NCBI GenBank assembly: GCA_033980235.1 | Contig: CM067070.1 | Span: forward strand, 5,919,544 to 5,983,543 | Length of the DNA stretch: 64,000 nucleotides | Direction of reading: 5' to 3' | Source: Diadema setosum | Lineage: Eukaryota > Echinodermata > Echinoidea > Diadematoida > Diadematidae | In this document: positions 55,501 through 57,718 of the stretch, in pieces | Numbering within the stretch: position 1 is the first letter of the stretch | Layout of the letters: every line of letters starts with the position of its first letter | Position numbers and translations under genes: made by a program | Notes under the pieces: model-generated | Database searches by the model: none | What the model saw: only the letters and a program-made list of their open reading frames with translations | What the model was told of the DNA's origin: nothing

Positions 55501-57718
55501 TATTAACGGATAATGATAACAATATTCATGACAATGATATTGATAACAATACAAGTAATGATAATAATTTGTGAATTTCGTGGGTGCTGAACAAGTATAA
55601 GAACACATCACTGAAGTTTAAGGAAAATCGACAATCCACTTAAAAGTTTAAAGTTTTCATTAAACCCAATTTCCGTCATCTTTATTGGGTATAGGGCTAC
55701 AACAATGTGGGATGTCATAGAAGAGGAACGATTTAAAGAAGATATAAAGAGATTTCAACCGAATTTCACATATTTTAATGAAACAAACGCAAACAGAAGG
55801 AATCCCGTTTTGTTTGCTCAATTTTCCACTAATAAATAATATTCATTCTGTTCATTCTGTTTGCGTTTGCTACATACTCAAAAAGCTGCATCACTTCGGT
55901 GATCCCTCGCATTTATCTCCAAGTTGAATTATCCTTCGGGTTTATGCAAGGTTCAAGTGTGTACGTGTGTGTCACACACAAACAAACTGCTATAGCTTCT
56001 GACAATTCCAGCATTGAGAATTTAGGGTTTCTGGGACGAACACTGAACTGGGGCTTTCTATAGCTCAGTCGTTAGAGCACCGGGCTAGAAATCCGGAGGT
56101 CTCGGGTTCATATCCCGAAGGAATCCCGTTTTCTTTGCTCAATTTTCCACTAATCTTTGAAAGTACACATTCCCTCATCTTATTACTGACACATGTGAAT
56201 GGTAATATTTTGCCCTGCATTCTTTAAAAAAGAAGCAACTCCAGCATTAGTGCTCTTTCATTAAGGCAGAAATACGAAAACATGTTGATTTCTCTTTATA
56301 TTTTACTCACTCATTCAAAACTGTCAAAACGTTTCTTAGAAGTCGCATTCTTTCATGCATGTTTGAATCTTCCATCTTTTGTTGTGGGTTACGATTAGGA
56401 ATCTTATCTAGTAATGCCTAATGGGATATATGATGCAGCGTTACAGGTTATCAAAGAGTGGGAGTGAAAGTAAAAAGCGCTGCCCCAGAATGCGTGAGTC
56501 TGTTGTTTGTTGGTGTGTATGTTTGTATGTTCGTGTATGTGTTTGTGTGTGTGGAGTGAAGTAGGTGTTATATTTCTCTATCTACGCTGTTACCTTTATA
56601 CACGTTAAGGACATGTCTGCATTTGTTTGTTAATTACTCATACTAGATCGACTTCCGATACTCGCCTCTGCTGCCTTGTGGCAAATAGCACGAACTGCAC
56701 TTCGACCGTCCCAACGAATCCTCTTGACACCTGCGGTAGTCTGTTTCCGAGTGTCGTATTAAGGGTGTTCGGATGGTTAATGGGATTGACCGCCCTCATT
56801 GGAAACTGCGTAGTATTGTACCTACGTCTCTTTCAAGCACAAGAAGAAAACAAGGTCCAGAATCGACTGATCGCAAGTCTTGCCCTGGCTGATTGTGTGA
56901 TGGCGGTGTACATGTTGATCATAACATCAGCAGATTTGCGTTTTGCTTCAGATTATTTCCTGAATGCGCCGCTGTGGCGAAATTCAGGTCTCTGCCGTTT
57001 TGCAGGGTTTTTGGCATTTCTCTCAAGTGAGGCATCAGTGATAAGTTTGACGCTGATAACTATAGATCGGTTCGTATGTATTGTGTTCCCGTTCGGTGGT
57101 TGGAAAATTACTACCAAGTGGTGTAGAATCATGCTCTGCATCACTTGGCTTTCTGCTTTTGTGATTTCTCTTCCCACTTTGATTGATAACTCGAAAATAC
57201 CGGATTTCTATGGACAGTCAGACGTATGCATAGGCCTTCCTCTGCACTTGTCGTCTGGTGGTACGGGTGTCTTGGTCACAACCAAAGAAACTGAATGGAG
57301 TAGGGATTTTACAGTCACTTTCGAGCCACTTAGCAGCAAGAAACATCCCCCATGGATTTACTCAATCGTTGTATTTATTTGCATTAACTTGCTGTCGTTC
57401 ATCTTTATAGCAGTTTGCTATATTGTAATGTTCGTCAAAGTGAGGCGGTCGGGCAAAGAGTCCACAAACACCGCCTCTCGGTCACGTGAGATCAAAATGG
57501 CTCGCAGAATGGCGATTCTGATCGGAACTGATCTTGCCTGTTGGATGCCCATCATTTTAATGGGCATACTAAGTCAGACAGGCACAGTCAAAATACCAAC
57601 ATCTCTCTATGCCTGGAGTGTTATCTTTATTCTGCCTATTAATTCCTCCCTAAATCCAATGTTGTACACGTTCATGTCTTACTCTGACAAGGGCAAGAGA
57701 ACACCCAGATCCAAGTAA
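1384..57718 (+). CDS. LRR-containing G-protein-coupled receptor (LGR, relaxin-receptor/GRL101-like), 3' part, 18 exons
   Basis: This is a multi-exon gene for a cell-surface receptor: an extracellular leucine-rich-repeat ligand-binding domain, a Cys-rich hinge and a rhodopsin-type 7TM domain. Exons: 1384-1476, 2281-2352, 9855-9926, 14138-14209, 15476-15547, 29650-29721, 30978-31049, 39703-39774, 40778-40849, 45783-45854, 48196-48267, 49051-49122, 49404-49475, 53959-54030, 54402-54473, 54854-54925, 55327-55398, 56647-57718. Sixteen exons are exactly 72 nt with AG/GT borders, mostly GTAAGT donors. All introns are phase 2, and each split codon gives Leu or Val at the LRR consensus position. One exon per LRR is known from LGR genes. 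About 17 LRRs resembles type B LGRs in number, but the 7TM part looks more like relaxin receptors/GRL101 (type C). The start codon, signal peptide and N-terminal cap lie upstream. Ligand and G-protein coupling cannot be told. Introns are expanded by transposons. Exon borders are read by eye; skipped or alternative exons are possible. Confidence 0.9.
1530..2062 (+). repeat. Repeat A, copy 1 (ends in a hairpin MITE)
   Basis: Shares blocks with 10765-13360 and 15836-28585: TTGGATCCA..CGATTTGCT, CGTAAAACGCTT, AGATCTCTCACATTCTCTC, TTCATGAAACAT. It closes with the palindromic tail TGCAATGGAAAGGATATTTC ... AATATTCTGTCCATTGCA (1899-2034). Open frames across this stretch are repeat sequence, not a gene. 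Confidence 0.75.
2281..2352 (+). CDS. LGR gene: LRR exon (72 nt)
   Basis: AG acceptor after a T-rich tract, GTAAGT donor, 72 nt, phase 2. Reads [18 protein letters not shown] then PPLLVL, a complete 24-residue LRR. Followed by a 7.5 kb intron filled with MITEs, a foldback and a satellite. Confidence 0.9.
2821..3073 (+). repeat. MITE family 2 (TATGAAGAG TIR), complete
   Basis: About 253 bp with ~37-bp inverted ends: TATGAAGAGTTTGTTTGCAA at the left and its complement at the right, both reaching ..CCGATAAGTCCAT. Flanked by (TA)n tracts, which suggests a TA target. Near-identical copies at 20507-20761 and 63890-64000. Confidence 0.92.
3074..3112. repeat. (TA)n microsatellite
   Basis: Pure AT dinucleotide run abutting the MITE end. 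Confidence 0.95.
3953..4119. repeat. Palindromic MITE (ACAGATATCGACTGG TIR), copy 1
   Basis: Ends CAGATATCGACTGGTAGGGG and CCCCGTACCAGTCAATATCTG form inverted repeats. The interior has a second palindrome of GGGAAAATATAA-like words. Confidence 0.8.
4937..5120. repeat. Palindromic MITE (ACAGATATCGACTGG TIR), copy 2
   Basis: Same family as 3953-4119. Ends CAGATATTGACTGGTACGGGG and CCCCTACCAATCGATATCT. The centre differs (GCGCAGCGCTGCG). Confidence 0.8.
5600..5698. repeat. 99-bp palindromic MITE
   Basis: AATACTACGGCCAGCGCATG at the left mirrors CATGCACTTACCGTAGTATT at the right. The interior holds TGCGCAC/GTGCGCA words. Confidence 0.75.
5699..7257. other. Intron, unassigned, with homopolymers and a hairpin
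   Basis: No gene seen. Contains a G run at 6417-6430, poly-A at 6523-6538, poly-T at 6590-6616 and a perfect 10-bp hairpin at 6900-6927. Sequence around 6540-6700 (GGGTCGGTAGGTCGG, poly-T) looks like an old interspersed repeat, but I cannot classify it. Confidence 0.5.
6900..6927. repeat. Perfect 10-bp hairpin
   Basis: CCGGTCCGAC - CTGTCTCT - GTCGGACCGG: a GC-rich stem in AT-rich intron. Purpose unknown. Confidence 0.8.
7258..8880. repeat. ~190-bp tandem satellite, 8-9 units
   Basis: The landmark GGCCGAATT..TTTTTGCGCC recurs at about 7393, 7584, 7778, 7968, 8160, 8319, 8514, 8703 and 8839. Spacings are mostly 189-195 bp, with shorter 159 and 136 bp units. Each unit also contains GCGGGATTG, TTCGGCTGTAATCTTTT and TTTTTCTCCCGATAATCTC. 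Units diverge by small indels. Apparent open frames here are shadows of the repeat. Confidence 0.92.
8881..9549. other. Intron, unassigned
   Basis: Includes a GC-richer stretch (9030-9400) with GCATGCAATGCATGC-like palindromic words and then A/T-rich sequence. No gene or element identified. Confidence 0.45.
9550..9668. repeat. Short palindromic MITE
   Basis: AAATCGAGTGAAAATG at the left mirrors ATTTTTACTCGATTT at the right, with internal CACTC/GAGTG words. Bounded by poly-A and poly-T. Confidence 0.7.
9770..9832 (+). repeat. Interspersed repeat 3' end with (AAAC)n tail
   Basis: ATGTGTGCAATTTTGTTGGA followed by AATAAATC(AAAC)n is typical of a non-LTR element 3' end. It sits just upstream of the LRR exon at 9855. 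Confidence 0.5.
9855..9926 (+). CDS. LGR gene: LRR exon (72 nt)
   Basis: CCCCAG acceptor and GTAAGT donor. Reads [18 protein letters not shown] then DSLKVL. The exon begins about 20 bp after an (AAAC)n tail of an interspersed repeat, so that insertion lies close to the splice acceptor. Confidence 0.9.
9927..10764. other. Intron with (TTC)n microsatellite
   Basis: A (TTC)n tract runs about 10075-10126. No gene recognised in the rest. Confidence 0.6.
11140..11515 (+). repeat. Probable non-LTR retrotransposon 3' end
   Basis: Contains a tandemly repeated ~60-bp block (GAGTGGCAAGATTTTCTTTA at 11166 and about 11240). It ends TTTTGAAATGCAGAAATAAA followed by (ACTGA)n, the kind of microsatellite tail seen on LINE 3' ends. 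No reverse-transcriptase coding remains. Confidence 0.55.
11517..11801. repeat. Foldback MITE (ATGAAACCATGGTTTAAAC TIR)
   Basis: Ends ATGAAACCATGGTTTAAACC and GTTTAAACCACGGTTTCAT are inverted; similarity continues inward about 90 bp (GGAATATTTCGTTACGAAAT both sides). The centre is packed with CATTTCGTCGACGAAATG-like palindromes. Confidence 0.85.
11812..13020. mobile_element. Unclassified TIR element with 16-bp subterminal repeats
   Basis: The left end GTGAATTCGGGTGAACGTCA followed by CGAGACCAACACCCACGAG mirrors the right end, whose complement contains CGAGACCGACACCCACGAG. Six tandem ~16-bp units of CACGAGTCATACAGCC type follow the left end (about 11846-11940). The body holds two unassigned open stretches (12332-12583, 12644-12925). 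Confidence 0.6.
12332..12925 (+). pseudogene. Unrecognised open stretches inside the TIR element
   Basis: Two open frames of 83 and 93 codons, separated by stops and a frame change, with protein-like composition. The second ends in a basic run ([11 protein letters not shown]). I do not recognise a family. They may be remnants of the element's own protein, but no transposase motif is visible. Confidence that this was ever coding is low. Confidence 0.3.
13434..14137. other. Intron, unassigned
   Basis: A (TTTG)n run near 13458-13478. No element or gene seen in the remainder. Confidence 0.5.
14138..14209 (+). CDS. LGR gene: LRR exon (72 nt)
   Basis: Acceptor AATCAG, donor GTAAGT. Reads [18 protein letters not shown] then DGLTKL, a canonical LRR with the Asn-Leu-Ser opening seen in several sister exons. 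Confidence 0.92.
14317..15002 (+). repeat. MITE family 1, near-complete copy
   Basis: Begins ACCCTGCATCACAAAACCAA and ends TTCTGTGATGCAGGGTC. Internal blocks match 41441-42132, e.g. GGTGAAATGGGTCAACCTA, CTTTACTCACTCTTCACTTC and TAATCCCTTCATTGTTGTT. More diverged than other copies. Confidence 0.8.
15003..15475. other. Intron, unassigned
   Basis: Contains a G run (15196-15208) and T-rich tracts. Nothing identified. Confidence 0.5.
15476..15547 (+). CDS. LGR gene: LRR exon (72 nt)
   Basis: Acceptor CAAAAG, donor GTGAGT. Reads [18 protein letters not shown] then TELLEL. The following intron (15548-29649) is the largest in the window at 14.1 kb, and holds the nested Gypsy/hAT block. Confidence 0.93.
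16061..19207. mobile_element. ~3.1 kb GC-richer insertion of unknown class
   Basis: Its composition differs from the flanks: it is rich in CGTACG, CACGTG and ACGTGC words, especially at 16200-16600 and 18040-18560. 18600-19150 has repeated CGGTTCGAT/ACGGGTCGA-like motifs. No long open frame or clear terminal repeats were found. It contains a palindromic MITE at 17025-17197. It is inferred to be an insertion because it interrupts repeat A. Confidence 0.5.
17025..17197. repeat. Palindromic MITE
   Basis: ACAAATGATGCACAGGATA at the left mirrors ATCTTGTGCATCATTTGT at the right. The arms continue through AGTGCGTTAGTGGAGGCG and GAGGGTATTTA with complements on the other side. Confidence 0.75.
19365..19551 (-). 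repeat. 3' LTR of the Gypsy element
   Basis: Matches 28275-28459 at high identity with a few substitutions and a small indel. On the minus strand it begins TGTGATGGAGAACC directly after the purine tract GGGGGGAGG. The other end (..GTTCTGTTGG) lacks a clean CA terminus. Confidence 0.8.
19552..19560 (-). promoter_or_regulatory. Polypurine tract of the Gypsy element
   Basis: GGGGGGAGG on the minus strand directly abuts the LTR start. This is the expected place for the plus-strand DNA primer of an LTR retrotransposon. Confidence 0.7.
20056..20113. repeat. 29-bp tandem duplication
   Basis: ACACATACACTACATATTTA plus GATGTGAAA occurs twice in a row within the 3' region of the Gypsy element. Confidence 0.85.
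20507..20761 (+). repeat. MITE family 2, complete, inside the Gypsy 3' region
   Basis: Almost the same sequence as 2821-3073, with inverted TATGAAGAGTTTGTTTGCAA ends. It is less diverged than the host element, which suggests later insertion. Confidence 0.92.
21512..21880 (-). pseudogene. Gypsy RNase H domain, frameshifted
   Basis: On the minus strand the RT frame continues into [18 protein letters not shown], which carries the conserved TDAS and GAVL motifs, and then [19 protein letters not shown] frameshift near 21620-21660 is followed by [19 protein letters not shown] and [10 protein letters not shown], the usual end of this domain, where it stops. No integrase follows it. Confidence 0.85.
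21881..22800 (-). pseudogene. Gypsy reverse transcriptase, frameshifted
   Basis: Order on the minus strand: N-terminal [20 protein letters not shown], then (after in-frame breaks) [35 protein letters not shown], the catalytic [10 protein letters not shown] (YIDD at 22290-22279), then [20 protein letters not shown] and [20 protein letters not shown]. All are conserved Ty3/Gypsy RT blocks. At least two frame changes (near 22620 and 22400) show that the gene is dead. Confidence 0.92.
23040..23640 (-). pseudogene. Gypsy integrase N-terminal part, core deleted
   Basis: Minus-strand [16 protein letters not shown] and [14 protein letters not shown] are followed, after frame breaks, by a H2C2 zinc-finger region ([13 protein letters not shown], then FWPKMRKDV and CRTC). 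Next comes [20 protein letters not shown], the usual entry to the integrase core. The catalytic core that should follow is absent: sequence jumps to the linker before RT. The position between protease and RT is the notable point. Confidence 0.8.
23650..24221 (-). pseudogene. Gypsy aspartic protease region
   Basis: Minus-strand [18 protein letters not shown] contains the DTGA catalytic motif (23912-23901). A stop follows (about 23853) and then [20 protein letters not shown] and [10 protein letters not shown], the distal protease part. The stop within the domain indicates decay. Confidence 0.85.
24232..24300 (-). pseudogene. Gag zinc-knuckle remnant
   Basis: Minus-strand [13 protein letters not shown] then TGA, then RRLLEQ. 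This matches a CCHC knuckle whose first Cys is replaced and whose last Cys codon has become a stop. Confidence 0.7.
24405..24824 (-). repeat. MITE family 1, partial, inside the Gypsy element
   Basis: Inverted copy ending TTTTGAGGTGCACGGTCACA followed by TA. The distal ~270 bp are missing. It separates gag from the knuckle and adds a false C-terminus to the gag open frame. Confidence 0.85.
24825..25700 (-). pseudogene. Gypsy gag with SCAN-like capsid, frameshifted
   Basis: Minus-strand pieces in order: an N-terminal [17 protein letters not shown] region, a basic/acidic coiled stretch ([17 protein letters not shown]), [18 protein letters not shown], and after a frameshift a capsid block with [36 protein letters not shown] and [14 protein letters not shown]. 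This block resembles the SCAN domain, which is known to derive from Gmr1-like capsids. It is broken by at least two frame changes. Confidence 0.8.
25996..28051. mobile_element. Non-autonomous hAT-like element with internal tandem units
   Basis: Ends CAGCGGCGTATCTAGG and CCTAGATACGCCACTG are inverted and flanked by an identical 8-bp CATACCAT (25988-25995 and 28052-28059), the hAT hallmark. The interior consists of 5 imperfect units starting TAAATTTTGGCGAGCGAGCG at 26181, 26459, 26727, 27207 and 27678 (spacing ~270 bp, then ~475 bp because a C-rich block with CGTTTTGTTC is added). Poly-C, poly-T and (TTC)n runs crowd 27820-27980. No transposase. It is inserted into the Gypsy leader. Confidence 0.9.
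28275..28459 (-). repeat. 5' LTR of the Gypsy element
   Basis: Direct repeat partner of 19365-19551. On the minus strand it starts TGTGATGGAGAACC. Confidence 0.8.
28590..29649. other. Intron, unassigned, with homopolymers
   Basis: G-run with GA repeats at 28642-28668, C-run at 29011-29022 and poly-T at 29420-29448. No gene or element recognised. Confidence 0.55.
29650..29721 (+). CDS. LGR gene: LRR exon (72 nt)
   Basis: Acceptor ATTAAG, donor GTAAGT. Reads [18 protein letters not shown] then LSLIRV. The final split codon is GT+A (Val) rather than the usual Leu. Confidence 0.92.
29926..29965. repeat. (AT)n microsatellite
   Basis: Pure AT dinucleotide tract within the intron. Confidence 0.95.
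30170..30795 (+). repeat. MITE family 1, complete copy
   Basis: Starts TGTAACCGTGCACCACAAAA and ends GTTTTGTGGTGCAGGATCACA. Internal blocks align with 41441-42132. Confidence 0.9.
30978..31049 (+). CDS. LGR gene: LRR exon (72 nt)
   Basis: Acceptor ATACAG, donor GTGAGT. Reads [18 protein letters not shown] then SNLTFL. Followed by an 8.65 kb intron containing two TTAA-flanked elements and satellite arrays. Confidence 0.92.
31427..32032. mobile_element. TTAA-flanked foldback MITE (AGGGGCC ends)
   Basis: TTAA|AGGGGCCGTGAAATCCAAAT at the left and ATTTGGATTTCAGGGCCCCT|TTAA at the right. The arms are inverted over ~280 bp (ATACCCTCAACATCAC / GTGATGTTGAGGGTAT; TGACAGATGAGGTTATCTCA and its partner). 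The TTAA target points to a Kolobok- or piggyBac-type mobiliser. Confidence 0.88.
32085..32333. repeat. ~250-bp TIR MITE
   Basis: GGGGTCGGTACAATACAGTG at the left mirrors CACTATATTGCACCGATCCC at the right, continuing inward through CTAACC. Confidence 0.8.
33800..34325. repeat. ~168-bp tandem repeat, 3+ units
   Basis: ATATGCAAATTA recurs at 33808, 33976 and 34146, and partially at 34307. Each unit also has GATAAAAATACAGTGTTTCC, GGAACACCGAAA..GTTGAAAC and AGTTAGTGCGATG. Internal periods 161-170 bp. Confidence 0.92.
34600..37960. repeat. ~215-bp satellite with ~440-bp higher-order period
   Basis: Units carry CTACAAT(A)TCTA..GTCAAAAGGGTG, CATTCAA(A)GGCAA and CACGGCAATATAGAAAACAT. They recur about every 215-220 bp from 36210 onward (36430, 36655, 36875, 37095, 37317, 37538, 37749), with more diverged units back to about 34600. 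Alternate units are more alike (TAACTACATTGTCAAAAGGG type versus AGATCTATGCAGTGAAGAGG type), giving a ~440-bp dimeric period. Confidence 0.85.
38280..38295. repeat. Poly-T tract
   Basis: Homopolymer inside the 6.8 kb element. Confidence 0.8.
39703..39774 (+). CDS. LGR gene: LRR exon (72 nt)
   Basis: Acceptor AAATAG, donor GTAAGT. Reads [18 protein letters not shown] then SKISRL. It contains a Cys in the variable part of the repeat, unlike its neighbours. The first base C completes a CTC Leu codon. Confidence 0.88.
40157..40206. repeat. (CA)n microsatellite
   Basis: Interrupted CA dinucleotide run in the intron. Confidence 0.95.
40778..40849 (+). CDS. LGR gene: LRR exon (72 nt) ending in WWL
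   Basis: Acceptor TGGCAG, donor GTAAGT. Reads [18 protein letters not shown] then ERLWWL. The WW-Leu ending is shared only with the next exon (45783-45854), which suggests the two are a relatively recent exon duplication. Confidence 0.92.
40930..41010. repeat. 81-bp near-perfect palindromic MITE
   Basis: TATGAAGATCTTGCTTCCAA..GGCGCTAAAT and its complement ATTTAGCGCC..TTGAAGCAAGCTCTTCATA form ~36-bp arms. The TATGAAGA outer end resembles family 2, but the inner sequence differs. Followed by (TG)n at 41039-41062. Confidence 0.88.
41441..42132 (+). repeat. MITE family 1, reference copy, TA target duplication
   Basis: 692 bp: TA|TGTGACTGTGCACCTCAAAA ... TTTTTAGGTGCAGGGTCACA|TA. Inverted ends ~35 bp (through AAAGTCGC). 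Seven copies occur in the window in both orientations. Confidence 0.93.
42170..43281. repeat. 1.1 kb interspersed repeat with GACGGACGG motif and inverted ends
   Basis: Starts ATGCCTCCGCCATAATG and ends CGTAACGGAGGCAT (inverted). Between them: repeated TTTGACCTTTGACC-type phrases, CGAGATATGGAG repeats and GGACGGACGGACGGAC near the right end. A common kind of marine-invertebrate repeat; class not certain. Confidence 0.75.
44115..45303. mobile_element. 1.19 kb foldback element with ~310-bp TIRs, TA flanked
   Basis: TA|CTAGGTGTTTCAAAAAACAT ... ATGTTTTTTGAAACACCTAG|TA. Arms 44115-44425 and about 44985-45303 are inverted (TTGTACAGAGGGTT / AACCCTCTGTACAA; CAATTTGGTTG / CAACCAAATTG). The TA target suggests mobilisation by a Tc1/mariner-type enzyme. 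No coding sequence. Confidence 0.9.
45310..45640 (+). repeat. Interspersed repeat shared with 49700-49960
   Basis: GCTAGTCTTGTTTCCTTGTG then TCGTCAAGTCGGTCTTTTC here matches CATAGTCTTGTTTCCTGTCG then TCAAGTCAGTTTC at about 49791. TTTGTCCGTTTGTCTCG and GTTTGTCCGTCTGTCTATCG also correspond. Unclassified. Confidence 0.55.
45783..45854 (+). CDS. LGR gene: LRR exon (72 nt) ending in WWL
   Basis: Acceptor TTTAACAG, donor GTAAGT. Reads [18 protein letters not shown] then SNVWWL. Closest in sequence to the preceding exon. Confidence 0.92.
45925..46057. repeat. Palindromic MITE (CATAATGCTC ends)
   Basis: CATAATGCTCTGCCGGCAAT at the left mirrors ATTGTCGGCGGAGCATATTATG at the right, with repeated CAATTGCTCC words. 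Confidence 0.75.
46058..46543. other. Intron segment, GC-richer, unassigned
   Basis: 46160-46480 is GC-richer than its surroundings and contains CCATGGCGAT and CAGTGATACGATCGGAGCG, possibly a remnant of a coding element. Short open frames here show no recognisable domain. Confidence 0.4.
46544..47261 (-). repeat. MITE family 1, complete, inverted
   Basis: TGTGACCCCGCATCACCT ... TTTAATGCACCGTCACA|TA. A poly-C/poly-A tract is expanded near the left TIR. Internal sequence is the reverse complement of 41441-42132. Confidence 0.9.
47322..47380 (+). repeat. MITE family 2 fragment
   Basis: AGAGTTTGTTTG, an expanded (AAAC)n run, then ATCGATAAGTCCATTTTT: one TIR of family 2 with a microsatellite expansion inside. 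Confidence 0.65.
48056..48116. repeat. (GC)n/(TA)n microsatellites
   Basis: GCGCGCGCGC followed by a long pure TA run, 70 bp upstream of an LRR exon acceptor. Confidence 0.95.
48196..48267 (+). CDS. LGR gene: LRR exon (72 nt)
   Basis: Acceptor CAAAAG, donor GTAAGT. Reads [18 protein letters not shown] then DTLFYL, a canonical LRR. Confidence 0.92.
48268..49050. other. Intron, unassigned
   Basis: Nothing recognised. A TG/T-rich tract precedes the acceptor of the exon at 49051. Confidence 0.5.
49051..49122 (+). CDS. LGR gene: LRR exon (72 nt)
   Basis: Acceptor TACTTAG, donor GTAAGT. Reads [18 protein letters not shown] then DGLTDL. Only 281 bp of intron separate it from the next LRR exon, among the shortest introns of the gene. 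Confidence 0.94.
49404..49475 (+). CDS. LGR gene: LRR exon (72 nt)
   Basis: Acceptor TCCAACAG, donor GTAAGT. Reads [18 protein letters not shown] then EQLVAL. The next intron (4.5 kb) contains the large perfect palindrome. Confidence 0.94.
49476..50983. other. Intron with repeat copy and AT microsatellite
   Basis: 49700-49960 matches 45310-45640. Poly-T at 50707-50723; (TA)n at 50887-50935. A micro-exon-like AG..GTAAGT pair at 50113-50136 is discussed among the rejected items. Confidence 0.5.
51044..51070 (-). ncRNA. Hammerhead-ribozyme-like core, left arm
   Basis: The minus strand reads CTGACGA, a 6-bp stem GGTCTG/CAGACC with loop AGG, then GAAA: the invariant CUGANGA...GAAA core with helix II. 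Exact mirror of the right-arm motif. Helices I and III are weak or A/T-only. Confidence 0.65.
52326..52352 (+). ncRNA. Hammerhead-ribozyme-like core, right arm
   Basis: CTGACGA (52326-52332), helix II GGTCTG (52334-52339) with CAGACC (52343-52348), loop AGG, GAAA (52349-52352). Downstream AATTTT..AAAATT could form helix III, with only about 3 bp of helix I. Hammerhead motifs are known in Penelope-like elements. Cleavage activity is inference only. Confidence 0.65.
52413..52568. repeat. (TA)n and (AC)n microsatellites
   Basis: Long AT-dinucleotide tracts 52413-52515 with ATAC interruptions, then pure AC 52540-52567 reaching the TTAA of the next element. Confidence 0.95.
52573..53343. mobile_element. 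piggyBac-like MITE, TTAA flanked
   Basis: TTAA|CCCTATAAAGCCCAAG ... CTTGGTTTTATAGGG|TTAA. The CCC start with TTAA target duplication is piggyBac-like. It contains a second nested palindromic element (53117-53312). No transposase. Confidence 0.85.
53117..53312. repeat. Nested palindromic element with telomere-like core
   Basis: The left end GGGCAATTACCCCCTGGGC and right end GGGGTAATTGCCC (twice) are inverted. The centre is degenerate (CCTAAT)n passing into (CCCTAA)n, resembling the TTAGGG telomere repeat. Confidence 0.85.
53433..53836. mobile_element. TTAA-flanked foldback MITE (AGGG ends)
   Basis: TTAA|AGGGTGTGTACAGTTCTGGT ... ACCTGTCCTGTTCAGTCCCT|TTAA. Inverted arms continue inward (GAGATATCCAAAAA / TTTTTGGATATCTC; TTTGATGAAAATCGGTTTT / AAAACCAATTTTCATCAAA). 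Same end type as 31427-32032. Confidence 0.88.
53959..54030 (+). CDS. LGR gene: LRR exon (72 nt)
   Basis: Acceptor GTTCCAG, donor GTAAGT. Reads [18 protein letters not shown] then TSLYAL, a canonical LRR. Confidence 0.94.
54402..54473 (+). CDS. LGR gene: LRR exon (72 nt)
   Basis: Acceptor CACGCAG, donor GTAAGA. Reads [18 protein letters not shown] then TMLKYL. The Ile/Leu after the Asn ladder is replaced by Val-Gln, so this LRR is somewhat divergent. Confidence 0.92.
54854..54925 (+). CDS. LGR gene: LRR exon (72 nt)
   Basis: Acceptor GTCACAG, donor GTAAGT. Reads [18 protein letters not shown] then TELEYL. The NNPITYI form is typical of repeats near the C-terminal end of an LRR domain. Confidence 0.94.
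55327..55398 (+). CDS. LGR gene: last, divergent LRR exon (72 nt)
   Basis: A strong pyrimidine tract and CTGTAAG acceptor, donor GTAAGT. Reads [18 protein letters not shown] then KSLTAV. The LRR consensus is weak, as expected for the repeat entering the C-terminal cap. The split codon GT+A gives Val and joins in frame to the hinge in the next exon. Confidence 0.88.
55399..56646. other. Last intron
   Basis: Contains a tRNA-like SINE fragment (56054-56126), a 38-bp direct repeat (55796-55833, 56117-56154), a 14-bp inverted repeat (AAACGCAAACAGAA / TTCTGTTTGCGTTT around 55800/55860) and a TG-rich tract before the final acceptor. Confidence 0.6.
56054..56154 (+). repeat. tRNA-derived SINE-like sequence
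   Basis: A box TAGCTCAGTCGT (56061-56072) and B box GGTTCATATCC (56105-56115), with D, anticodon (loop CTAGAAA) and T stems intact. The acceptor strands CTTTCTA/AGGAATC do not pair properly and the variable loop is short, so it is not a working tRNA-Ser. Its 3' part GAAGGAATCCCGTTTTCTTT also occurs at 55796, which suggests a second truncated copy. Confidence 0.7.
56647..57718 (+). CDS. LGR gene: terminal exon, hinge plus 7TM domain
   Basis: The acceptor is CATACTAG; the open frame runs to TAA at 57716 and encodes 356 residues (numbered from Ser at 56648). Hinge Cys at 8, 9, 17 and 29, with two N-glycosylation sites (NST, NCT). Predicted membrane segments: 36-60 (with GN), 72-94 (LALAD), 116-138, 159-179, 236-262, 288-310 (CWMP) and 318-342 (NPMLY). 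IDRF at 139-142 stands where DRY/ERY is usual. Cys116 and Cys194 are placed for the TM3-ECL2 disulfide. ECL2 is long (about 180-236) and contains [14 protein letters not shown], a relaxin-receptor/LGR type C-like signature. The C-tail after NPMLY is only 16 residues, short for the family. An additional spliced tail exon is possible, but no GT donor is evident before the stop. Confidence 0.95.

Noticed and set aside
55078..55611. 177-codon minus-strand open frame
   Set aside because: Antisense to the last LRR exon, and low-complexity Tyr/Cys/His-rich.
56054..56126. Functional tRNA-Ser (AGA)
   Set aside because: Acceptor stem does not pair and the long variable arm required for tRNA-Ser is absent; treated as SINE-derived.
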